Shown here piece after piece: positions 19,926 to 30,800 of a stretch of DNA of 41,983 nucleotides. The stretch's first letter is position 1. The number at the start of each line of letters is the position of its first letter. The DNA is taken from contig LSSK01000297.1 in NCBI GenBank assembly GCA_001969505.1, forward strand, positions 1 through 41,983. The letters run 5' to 3'. Under the pieces are notes generated by a model. The model did no database searches and had not been told where the DNA came from. It worked only from the letters and a program-made list of their open reading frames with translations. Both the position numbers and the translations under genes were made by a program. Source of the DNA: Zancudomyces culisetae. Lineage: Eukaryota; Kickxellomycota; Harpellomycetes; Harpellales; Legeriomycetaceae.

Positions 19926-22900
19926 TTACAAAATTAGCAAAATGGTTCTGCGATGATCAACAGGTAAAGAGTGTACCAAGCAGTCCAAAAATACACGTCG
20001 GGCTATCTGCTTATCGTCTTCATAACCATGCTCATTGTCATTTCTTTCCTTATCGCCTTCAACGCTATTCGCCAATGTCGGTGAGAGTGGATGAGAGGAC
20101 GACGAAAGTAAAGCACTCGAGAAGTCATGATCGGTTATTCCAAGCAAATTTTTTATTGTCACTATACAGCCTACTGCCGCATTTCGCACAGATAAGCTTT
20201 TTTTATATATAGCTGATCGCACCAAAATGGGCATCCACATGGTCTCTAGTTGAGTGCTAGTAGTATGTATCTCGGGATATAAGCCCAAAAATACCGAGAA
20301 TAGATCCAGCAGAGCAGAAAGCACACGAGTGGAATGCAGAATGCGGGATGGATCTAGATCCTGATCGTATTTGTGATCACTTGTACTATTGGGGAATGGA
20401 ATCCTGGAAAACGAATCACAGAAAAATTCAAAAACAAGGTTATGATCCAGTGTAGTTACAAACGAGAGTAGTAAATGATCGGCAGTGCCGCGGATAAACT
20501 CTGAGTAGGAGTCCGCACCTTCAATGAATCGATACCTCAAGACTTCCCAAACAGCTTTGCGCAGTGCGTTAATGCTTTTGATATCGGCATACTTCTGCTT
20601 AACCACAATTTTCAGCACTGAGAAACCAAAAATAACACCTTTAGACTCAATTGAGCTGGAGGTGCGTAGAATCTGAGTGGCTATTTCTATGTACATATCC
20701 AGTTGGTCGCTGCTATTACAGTTGCGCAGTTGCCGTTTTGCAATTTTAAACACCTCTTCTTGCTCGTCACCTTCGTTGTCGCTGAAGGCTAACAACGCCT
20801 GAAAAATATCAGCATTATCACCAATGCCATTGTTAATGCTGCTAGGGCTGTTTTGAATTTCAACCTTGTAGTTATTCAAGGTAGCTGCCAGATTAAGCTT
20901 TGCTGCTGGTTGGTCATTGAAATATCTGTTTTCAATGCTACTGTTTTTAGCAAACCCTATATTACGCCTAAATGGTTGTTTGTTTCGTAAACGGCTTTCA
21001 CTATTGCTATTGATCGTACTGTTGCTAGTACTATTTTTACTACTACGACTAATATTACTGGCATTGCTAATGTTACTTTTTGGGCTGCTAAATTTTTCAA
21101 TAACCAAAAAGTTGTCTTGTGAAGATATGCTCCGTGATTTATTGCTGTCACTGCCTATGTTAGTAGCAAGATTTCGGTTATCTTCTCTATAGCTCTCTAA
21201 TGTCGACATCAGCCGCTTGCATTCATTTCGGATTGCTGGGTTTTGATCCTGTAGGCCTTTATTTATCAAATCATTTGTCAAATTTGATTCTAGTATCACT
21301 CTGCCATTGTTACCAAATGTATTATAATAGGGAAAAGAGGAGCACACAGACATCATACTGCTCAAAACCTCAACAACGCTAAGCCGAAGCGAAGTGTTCT
21401 TGCTGCCAAAATGAACGGTCAACTTTCTGAGTACTTGCTCAGCTATTTTTAACTGTTGTTGTTGTTGTTGTTGCTGTTGTTGTTGTATTACAGTATTTGT
21501 TGATGACGAAGAAGAAAAAGAAAACGAAAGAACAGAAACGACAACTTGGCACAGAGCTTTGGTTACTGCCTGGTGAACTATCTTTTTGGTTGTTGTGCAC
21601 AACCGAATTAGATTGTCAAATACAAACTCTATAATTCCATTTGAAAACATTAGCCTACTCCCTCCAATCTCCGCAAAAAGTTCAATTGTTTGCATACTCA
21701 GTGATGTCCGTAAGCTGTTTAAACACTTGAGCATTCCCTCGTCGATTTTTCGCAGTTCTCGCGCAAGTTCAGTTGTATACTCTTCCGTGGCATTTCCTGC
21801 TACAATCTGTCTGAGCCGCTGCACTGCTCTCTCACGACGCTGCCAGTTATCCTCTGTTTCTCTCCCCTCAAAGCTAGTTCCAAATTCCATGATTTCACGC
21901 CCAACACGCTTTCCTGAGTCGACGTATAATGGTTGTACAGCCCCAAATGTACCACTACTAACACTTCCAGTATTCTCATTCATACCCCTTTTATGATTTG
22001 GGGTTCGCTGTGGGGTTAGAATCCCTCTTTCACTTCCATAGCTATCTGCTCTTACCTCTGCCCGCCTAGTATTCCCTGTTAAATTGGATGTTGTCGTTTG
22101 TAAATTTGAGACGGGTGTAGGAGTTCGCACTGTTAACGTGTTAGCCATTTTTGTCATTCCAAAGATTCCTGTTCCTCCCGACCGTGAGAGTGTTCCTTCT
22201 TGTCTACTCAATGTATTCGATAGCTGCGATTGCGTACGTAGCCCAAACCCACTATTTCTTGATGACGAACGCTGCTGATACTGGTTACGACCTCTCCCAA
22301 GACTCCCACCATATCGCTGCTGGCCTGTAGTAATCTCCTCAATTACATCATTCCTCAGCCCTCGTTTTTGCGTTAGCTTTTCTACAATTTCCTGTCGCAG
22401 ATCCGTGTTATCTCGATAGATATCCTGCAATACCATCCGACTGTTCACTCGCACTCCTTCGTTAGTGTCTACAAGCTGCGATACTATCAGATCAATGTAT
22501 TCCCGTATGGAAAACAAAGGATATCGCTCCTTTGATTCATATACAAAGTCGCACATCATTTCTCTCACCCGTGGTGTTTTGTGTCCGAACCCTCTGCCTA
22601 CTATTTCACGCTTTAGTTCGTCTCTCAAACTTCTTTTGCTTCCAATAGTGTTAATGCTCATATTCCTGAGCTGACTTGTCAATGGCCTTTCTCTTCTTGC
22701 TTCTCCTCCTCCCACATTCTCCCCCGCAGATAATAAAATGGTCTTATTTTCTACTATATTCCAAATTTTACCCAATAAATATACCGCCTGTGCTCGTACC
22801 TCTAGTTTTCCATCTCCCAGTCGCCCTATAACCGGCTCGATAAAAAATTGTATCAACTGTCGATATAAATGTAGACTATCCAATCTTTCCACCCAATCAA

Positions 22901-23249
22901 TTACCTGTTCTGATGCTTGCATTGCTGCAACACATACCCGGTATTTCGAGGTGTTCAACTCGCGCCCCATTGATAGTATCAACCCCTCAATCACTTTTGT
23001 CGATACTGTCCTGTCTTTTTGATACAATATGTTATTTATTTCCTCAATATCCTTGATTTTTTTCTCCATTCCTAATTGTGCGTTAAAAAGTAGCAAATAC
23101 GATTAATTTATAGCCATAAAAAACATTATTTTACCTTTCAGATACTAAAATCATCAAAACAAGCAAGTTTAAATGGAAAATGCATTACCCCCAGTATCCT
23201 GGCTTAACGACCTCGTTAGGTCATCTATTTTACTCCCGACTTTCATCAT
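19926..23249 (-). CDS. CLASP-family microtubule plus-end protein (TOG-array, Stu1/Cls1-like)
   Basis: CLASPs bind tubulin through TOG domains and promote microtubule rescue and spindle and kinetochore fibre stability. Two exons are inferred: 23249-23189 and 23071-19926. The 117-nt intron (GTAATG donor, AATTAG acceptor) joins DDLTRSLSQDTG to GMEKKIKDIEEI, matching the first helix of the CLASP TOG1. The product is 1068 aa. The N-terminal TOG (about 5-275) has FIEPVIGRLGDGKLEVR, RGFGHKTPRVREMMC, VSQLVDTNEGVRVNSR and a closing LTQKRGLR, like the end of human TOG1. A Ser/Arg/Thr-rich basic linker (about 285-400) follows, as in the microtubule-binding linker of CLASPs. A second helical TOG-like block (about 430-690) contains a poly-Gln run near 550. 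After a Ser/Asn-rich linker comes a helical C-terminal domain. I saw no clear SxIP motif. Without the upstream exon the first ATG would be 23069. Confidence 0.85.
21454..21489 (-). repeat. CAA/CAG poly-glutamine repeat in the CLASP gene
   Basis: About eleven to twelve CAA codons, with one CAG, encode an uninterrupted Gln run inside the second helical block of the CLASP protein. It is probably a disordered loop insertion and probably length-variable. Confidence 0.9.
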
Positions 23250-26200
23250 TTTTGGCTTGCGCTTCTTTCTTTTAATAACCCAAATTCAACTGTTCGATAC
23301 AATTTTTTCTTTTTAATAAGTCCAGAAGCTGCATGTTAGCTACAATATGTTACTTTATCACCGCCTTGAACGTTTGCTCTAGATTCAATATAATGTTGTT
23401 TATTTATCTTGATCGTTCTATTTATAGCGGCTGTTATACTTAAATTATTCGTACGCACTGGATATCCATTCGAAGGCAGATCATTAACATTGGAATGTTA
23501 ATGTGTGTCTCAAAGTTAGCTCACCCAATAAGTCAATTCTTGATTTAATTCAATTTATTTTAATTTACTTGTCCTTTTAACTTGGTTGACTCTTTTTTCT
23601 CTATCATTCAGTCTCAGTAAATAGACACAATTGGTGTTTGACGTTTAAATATAGATACCTCTTACAACTTCAGAGCAAACTAGTCTATAGATTATTACCA
23701 GCAGTTCCATAAAGTACAACAAAATTTATGTGTGCAATTTTACTGAAAACCGACCTGATGTGGCTCTTCCAATATGAGGTGGGAAATATAAGTACATTAG
23801 AAAAAAAATCACTGTCAAAGTGCATCACTAGCTTTTCGTTTTTTTTTGCTATATCGAACACTATCCAGCCAACAAAAAATGATGATTTACAAAAATTTTC
23901 CCATTCTTACCAGCAATTTGCCCACTCTTTTTTTTTGTGGTGACCAGGTTTTCGTATTTTTTTTGTGTGCTAGCCGCCCATTTTGTGTAATCTTTTAGTA
24001 GCCTATTGTTTTAATTTTGCAAATTGTAGTTGAAATGTGGTCATTTTGTAAAAAATTGTTACTCCAATCTATCAAGCCCACCAATAATATCACATTCAGC
24101 GGTGGCATTTGAGTACCGGATGAATTCTCTTCAATTACCCGTTTTCAAGTTTTTTTTTTGAATTCTAGTTACAATTTTACTGCATCATTTCCAGTACTTT
24201 CAGTTCTATTTTCCATTTTTGAGTATTTGCTCACTCTACATGGTCCCAATTTTCCGAACATTCCACTATAAACTTAATTTTGAATGGTGGTTGCAGTATC
24301 TTATTATCTTTTACACCAAAGTAGGGCGCTACCTACATTCATTTCCTTGTTCAACAATTGCATTTTTTCCTTACCTATTTAGTATATACTTTCCATATCT
24401 AATCATATAGTCATTGTATATTTTCGCAGCAAATGAGTTTTATGTTAATATTTATTTTACAGGTATTAGCTTGTTAAAACAGGGTAAAAATAGCAATATA
24501 TTAAAGACTAACCCTGAAAAAGGCATCTCCCCCCCCCCAGCATGAATAAGAAAACACATCATGTTTTTAGTGCCTACTCGGAATACTTTTGACCAACTTG
24601 CCAACATCAATGATTCCAAAATGAATATATACTGTGATTTTTTATTTTTTCCCCAGTGTTTTTTAGTCTTGACAATTTATACATTAGCAACTCGATAGAG
24701 TACTAATTTCACTACATACACCAATTGCTAGATATGATATTTTATCCGGTTAGTTCATTGCCTGTTTACCCGTTTTAGTTTAACTTTAATATTAACCAAA
24801 CCCATGTTCTGATAAAAAATATTGGACATGTTTGAAGAAAGGGGGGAAATGGGGGGAAAGAAAGGGAGAAGTGAGAAGGAAGATGAAAGATGAAAGATGG
24901 ATAAAGGGGCTTACATCTAACTCAGTTATTCTAGTATATATGTATGCATACATCTGCTTATACTACACATCGCTTTTGTTTTTCCTTGATATACATTTAT
25001 GTGTGCACACTGAAGCATCCTATGAAAACGCTTGCCAAAGTGAATAAAAATAACCCACGAATCGATGAGTAGGCTAGCAAAAAACATTTTCTTTCGCTTT
25101 AGCTGAAAAAAGGACTAAAAAGCTAAGCACTAATGGTTAGCTTTGGTCAGAATATATTGTGTTCCGCGATGGGTGCAATACCGACGTCACCAGACTGTAA
25201 TTGTTTCTTCCCCCCACCTTTTAGCATATTGTACATTTTTTATTATATTTTTAATTATTTCATATTAACCCATTTAGGAACGGTAATGGAAGAACAAAGA
25301 AAGCATCATTTTGCACTTTATTTTGCATGAACATTCTCAAGGCCTTGTCGTAGTAATTTTTCGGTTATATTAAAGTTTTACTGCTCATCAGATCCACCCA
25401 ACCATTTCGCTTTGTTTGCGTCTTTTATTTTTTCTGAACTGAAATTGCTCAATAAAGCTGCGCTTTATTCACACTATTCTTGGGAGATAAAAAAATGGTT
25501 AGAATATTATAGATATACGCGCCCCAATACAAAAGGCTCAGTTCCAATTTAACATGACTAACTGCTATTTTAGAGGTATTTAAAACTATGTATTTTTGTT
25601 TACTTGTTTGAAATGCTTAAACTACCCATGTATGTGTGATGATATAAGATGAACCTTTTCTTTTTCTTTTTCTCTCTTTTTTTTTACGGACTCCAGCTTA
25701 TAAATGCAAATATGCATATTTATATACTATGATCAATACAAATGGCAACTCCGGAGCCAAAAGGTAAAAACTCAACTGATAAGGGGATCTCAACCTACAG
25801 CAATTCATTTGTACAAAAAATAATCAATAACAGTACACACTTGCTCAACCTGAGATGGGAAGAGGCTAGGATGAAATACTAAACCCAAAATAAGTGATAG
25901 TTATCAAGGATGAATCTAGCTATAGAACGAAGTGTGCACCAATATCTGTGTGGGGTTTTTTACATAAAAGTTCAGGGTGGGTCGACTATTTGGATTTGAT
26001 TTGATTCCTTCAGCAAGCTTTTACGATTCTTAGACCCAAAACACGTTGTATGTACCCACAAAATAGGATTAAAAAAATTTTTTTTGATCAGTTTGGTGGA
26101 TAATGAAGCAATTAATTAAATGATGTAAAATCCAAATCGTAAATGTGTTATGAATTACGTTAGTGGGAATATTTCATAAGCATACCCAAACCTGGTCTCA

Positions 26201-26391
26201 ATTTTCTTTTTATTCTTAAAGCTAAAGAGTATACAAAATTTGACTTGGCAAAGTAGAACTCAATTGGTTTTGATTACTATTGTAACATACCGTTTTTTTT
26301 AGTGATTCTCTTTGAGTCCAAGTAAATCAATAGACGAAAAAAAAACATAACCACTAGAATAATACGCAAATAAAAAACAAGGAGAGGTATA
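23250..26391. other. Gene-poor spacer between divergent CLASP and SR genes
   Basis: This is 3.1 kb of AT-rich sequence with poly-T runs and no supportable gene. Frames at 23728-23943, 24219-24410 and 24832-25047 lack conserved motifs and look random. It contains an A7T8GATCA element (26071-26090) also found upstream of the SET/NAP gene. It should hold the CLASP promoter at its left end and the SR promoter at its right end. Confidence 0.6.
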
Positions 26392-27686
26392 ATGAGCAGT
26401 TCGAACTCGAGCCGAGCACAATTATTCGTCGGAAGACTCCCAAGAGATATTAGAGTCTCTGAGCTTGAGGAGATATTTGGTGAGTATGGGAAACTCACAC
26501 GATGTGATGTAAAGGTAGGTCTTTGCAAGTATTTCTAGGTACTGTCTATTGACTCATGCATCGTAGAAATCACGACCTATTTTTTTTTTACCAAGAATTA
26601 TTCACTATAGTTTGATCATATTAAATACTTACTAAATGCTGTTTAATTGATGTTTTGTAGAGGGGACCGAATCTATGTAAGGAAGCAGACAAAAACCGAA
26701 TTAAGTGAAATAATATTGCATAGTAATAATTAAATGTGCTAACTAAAATATAAATAGGCTACGGATTTGTAGAGTACGAGGACCGACGCGATGCAGAGGA
26801 TGCGATCAAATACTGCGATCGCAAGAGTCTGGACGGGGAACGCATTGTAGTAGAATTTGCCAAAGGCTCAGCACGGCGAACCGACGACAACCAGTGCTTT
26901 GCATGTGGGCGTGAGGGACATTGGGCGCGAGACTGCCCAACACGGCGCAAGCGCAGCAGAAGTAGAAGTAGAGGCAGAAGTCGATCGCCATACCGCCGTG
27001 GACGCCGAGAAGGTAGTCGATATAGGGAAAGAAGTAGAGGTGCTAGTAGAAGTAGGAGCAGAAGTAGTAGGAGTAGGAGTGGAAGTAGAAGTAGAAGTAC
27101 TAGGAGTAGGAGTAGGAGTAGAACTCCAGATAGACGTCGGGCGAGAAGATACTTGAGATCAAATTCAAGGTCAGGGTCAAGATCTCCCTCGAGATCGCGT
27201 TCCAGATCATACTCCAGATCTAGGTCGCTATCGTCCAGGAGATATTCACGATCCCGATCACGAACAAGGTCAAGAACAAGGTCAGCGTCGCGAAGGTTGG
27301 GCTCAGTACCACGATCACGATTGCGTTCTTATTCGCGATCAAGATCACGCACACCAAACCGAAGTGGGGGTGAAAGTAGAAGTAGGAGTAGAACTAGAAG
27401 CAGAAGCAGAACTAGAAGCAGAAGCAGAACTAGAAGCAGAACTAGAAGCAGAACTAGAAGTAGAAGTAGAAGTAGGAGTAGGAGTAGGAGTAGGAGTAGG
27501 AGTAGGAGTAGAAGTAGAACTAGAAGCAGAACTAGAAGCAGAACTAGAAGCAGAACTAGAAGCAGAACTAGAAGTAGGAGTAGAAGTAGGAGTAGGAGCA
27601 GAACTAGAAGCAGAACTAGAAGCAGAACTAGAAGTAGGAGTAGGAGTAAAAGTCGAGCTAGATCAAGCGACAAACTAGACCAATAA
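26392..27686 (+). CDS. SR splicing factor with RRM, CCHC zinc knuckle and long RS domain (SRSF7-like)
   Basis: This is a serine/arginine-rich nuclear RNA-binding protein for splice-site selection and mRNA handling. Exons are 26392-26514, a 16-nt exon 26661-26676, and 26758-27686. Introns are 146 nt (GTAGGT donor) and 81 nt (GTAAGG donor, with a GCTAAC branch-like sequence before TAG). The phases close exactly, giving RCDVKRGPNLCYGFVEYED across both junctions. The 355-aa product has an RRM (about 10-80; RNP2 LFVGRL, RNP1 YGFVEYED), a C-X2-C-X4-H-X4-C knuckle at 93-106 (CFACGREGHWARDC), and an RS domain from about 109 to the end. RRM plus one knuckle plus RS is the layout of human SRSF7. The RS region is encoded by a DNA minisatellite with many Arg-Thr-Arg-Ser units. 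It converges on Sen1. Confidence 0.93.
27361..27660 (+). repeat. Coding minisatellite encoding the RS domain
   Basis: Near-perfect 6- and 12-bp units (AGAAGT, AGGAGT, AGAACTAGAAGC) are arrayed head to tail. They encode Arg-Ser and Arg-Thr-Arg-Ser repeats. The units use AGA/AGG and AGT/AGC, whereas upstream RS codons (27153-27350) also use TCA/TCG/TCC and CGA/CGC. This array therefore looks like a younger expansion on an older RS domain. The antisense poly-Leu/Val frame is a shadow. Confidence 0.9.
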
Positions 27687-27718
27687 TAGGGGGTCTTTTT
27701 TTACTTTCTTTGAGAAAG

Positions 27719-27724
27719 TTTATT
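27719..27724 (-). terminator. Candidate poly(A) signal of the Sen1 gene
   Basis: A minus-strand AATAAA lies about 87 nt past the Sen1 stop. It sits between the SR stop codon and the SR gene's own AATAAA at 27775-27780, implying overlapping convergent 3' UTRs. Confidence 0.5.
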
Positions 27725-27774
27725 AATTTTTGAGTTTAATTTTAGTGATAAGTCAACAAGATGTGAATAATAAT

Positions 27775-27780
27775 AATAAA
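27775..27780 (+). terminator. Candidate poly(A) signal of the SR gene
   Basis: AATAAA lies 89 nt after the SR stop, preceded by AAT repeats and followed by an A-rich run. Confidence 0.5.
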
Positions 27781-27810
27781 GACAAAAAAAAAAAAGAAAA
27801 AGGTGGGTTC

Positions 27811-30800
27811 TCAAGAATTTAGAAGATTTTTAAGAGCAGGTTCGTTTTTAGCAAAAAGGTCAATTTTCTGGGGTCGCGCAAATTCAAGGAGTGCCTTCCT
27901 GGCGTTTGGAATCAGGAGACTATTGTCGCGGACATAGGTAAGAAGTGTGCTCCAGTAAGGAGTCTGCTTGTTGTGCGACTGATTTCCATTGCCACTGCCA
28001 TTAGTTTTGCCATTTATGGTCTCATTGATTGCATTGCCACCATTTTTAGTGGTTATATCAGAAATAGAGCTGGGAATAGAGGTAGAGGTAGAGGTAGAGG
28101 CATTGACAAGAGCGTTATAATTACCAATAATAAATAGTGATTGCTTAGCCCGAGTGATTGCCACGTTGATACGGCGCCGGTCATTTAGAAAGCCGAGCGA
28201 GCTTCCCGCACGTACACAACTGAACAGGATAATATCTTTCTCCTGTCCCTGAAACCCATCAATGGTATTGAAATCTATGGGGCCATCTGTAACGTCGTTT
28301 CCAAATGCATTCCGGAACTGATTTCTGAGCAACCTGAGCTGTTGTTTGTATGGTGTAATAACACCAATTCGACCAAACAGTGACTCCCCAGGAAATAAAA
28401 GCGCCAAGCATCGGACTAGCAGCACAGCAAATTGTGCTTCGCGAAGATTGTACAGTGAGTGTGAGCTGCTGTTGTTTATCGTTGTACCAACCTTCTCAAA
28501 CCCATCAACATCGAAAAAGACAAGTGGAGCAAAAAACGGGGCCAGGCGATGCCACGATGCAGATCGGCTGACGCTGAGATTTTCGGCATCGAGGAGACGG
28601 CGGTCGTAGAAAAGCGAGGATGGTAAATAGCTGATGCTGGGATGCATGCGGTACTGGATACTCAGTAGCTGCACGTCGCAGTTGTTCAGCATCATGCGTA
28701 CAAATAAGCTCTGGTTGTAACCATACGATCCAGCGTCGAGCGATAGCACGGTTGGTGGCAGCTGATTCGGATCACCAACAAATACGCATTTGGTCGGGCC
28801 GTACCGTAGCGGAATGAGTGCGCTCATTTCAACAGCCTGGGATGCCTCATCGACAATGACGCATTGGAAGCGGTGTGCTGTAACAAAGACACCAAGTGAT
28901 TCGTGACCACTGCCACTGAGGGTAGCAAGTACAACCTGAGCACGTCCCAGAACCGCATTGCGTAGCCGCCGTTTGAGAGCCTCAAATGATTTTTTGGATG
29001 CTAAAATATTTGCGCGTGTGTGGCTTAGTTCGCCTGAAAGCTGTTTGCGATCCGCAATAGCCATTGCAATCTGCGAGGACTGCAGTTGACCCGTAGTACT
29101 TTCCTCCTTTCGCAACCGTGCAATTTCGTTGTTTGCCTGAGCTAACCGCTGCTCAATGGATGTCTGTTTCTGTGTCAACTCGAGGTACTGTGTGTATACC
29201 AAACTGAGCTGTGGGTCAATTTTGTTGGAGCTCCATCGCCGCGGGTCACCTTTATTGTCTGCCGCCTTGTTCAGAGCACTAGCCTTGCGATCTAGTGTAA
29301 AATTTCCCAACTCTTCTTCCAGCAACCGATCAAGACTAATATCACGCACTGCACTGTTCATTGACTCTAGCTGCCCAACTCGCACAATCCGAGGCACCTC
29401 AACTTTGCCCTGCGCATTTACAATTCCCATTTTCAACCGCTGGGCAATCTCATCCACAGCAGCATTGCTGGGTGCGCACACAAGAAGCCTGGTACTGCCA
29501 CCAGAATCGCTGTCAACTTTGGGCCCGCTTGCCAACAATAGTGAAATGAGTGCCAAAATAGTCCGTGTTTTGCCAGTACCAGGCGGGCCTTGTACCAGTG
29601 TAAACCCATCGTTCTGCATGACTGTTTCTATGGCCACAGCCTGTGGTTCGTTGACAAGATACTGGTTCATGTGCTTGCGTACAGCCTGCATATTCACCGC
29701 TGCGTCTTTTGTCCGCAAATGTTGGCGTGGCATCAAGATAGGAGCAATGATGTTTTTCGGTAGATGTTGTATTGTAATTAATGCAGTATATTCACGATAC
29801 ATTGGTGTCAGTGAATGCAATCTCAAACACTTCCATTTGGAATTTGTATACAGACTCTGCAGCAAATCCATTCGCCTGCTTTCCAGAACTGTTCTTATCG
29901 TGACAGTTGCCTTGGTCTTTGCAAACACAATGTTGGTTACTTTACCATAAAATGAAACGTTAACACCCTTTAAGTTGGTCAACTCACTCTTTCCATCCAC
30001 ACACAACACCAAATCAGCCTCTGACCACTGTGCTGCATCTGCACTGTTTGTTTCTATCCAGATATCCTGGAATTTGTCAACACTGGCACGCGATTGTACG
30101 TACCCCTCTGCCGCTGTTGTTACGTCTGTCTCCTCCAGTGCTTTCTGGATCTGTGCAAAACATTCCAGTACCAGCAGCGGTTCGAATGCTTCCTGATAAG
30201 CACGAATCCCATTGAACTGCCGTGGAATTGCCGCAAGCCTGCTCCGGTTCCTATTGTGCACTTCTTGCCCTGTGCTTGCCAAGCTCCATTGTAGAATCTG
30301 TTCATCCAGTGCGCTTGTTGATGGATTCAACCTCTTTGCCAGTAACTCTTGATCTCGAATCGCCTGCTGCTCTGCCGTCAAAAATCCACGCCGCCCTATA
30401 CCATTCCCAGCTGATGTCCGCACTAGCTGATCATTACTTTCACTGCCTTTGTATTTTACGAATTCAATTTTCCGCTTTTTGCCAGCCGTGTTTATCCTCT
30501 GCCTAACTGCCTCGAGCTTCTGTTGCTCACTCTCTGCTGCCATTGATTTTAATAGTCCCTTCCAGTTTCCATTCGTTTTCTTGTCATCTCGTTCGTCTTT
30601 CTCGTCGTTTCTCTTCTTATGATCATTTTCGACGTCACTACCCTCACTGCTACCATCGCTACTGCTTTCACTACTACTTTCGCTGGTTACTTCCACTTTA
30701 AGTGGCTCTAGTTTCCTTTTCATTAGCTCTTCCGACCATTCATCTCGGCCGAAACTTTGCACCGTTTCTATTTCTCGCGCCTTTCTCTCGCGCTCGCGCT

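Noticed and set aside
27329-27678. Poly-Leu/Val ORF (minus) and Glu/Val ORF (plus, other frame) over the RS array
   Set aside because: They are shadows of the minisatellite read in the wrong frame or strand. The Arg/Ser frame joins the RRM and zinc knuckle.
29156-29950. 264-codon plus-strand ORF opposite the Sen1 helicase core
   Set aside because: The minus strand encodes intact helicase motifs here. The plus frame is a codon-bias shadow.
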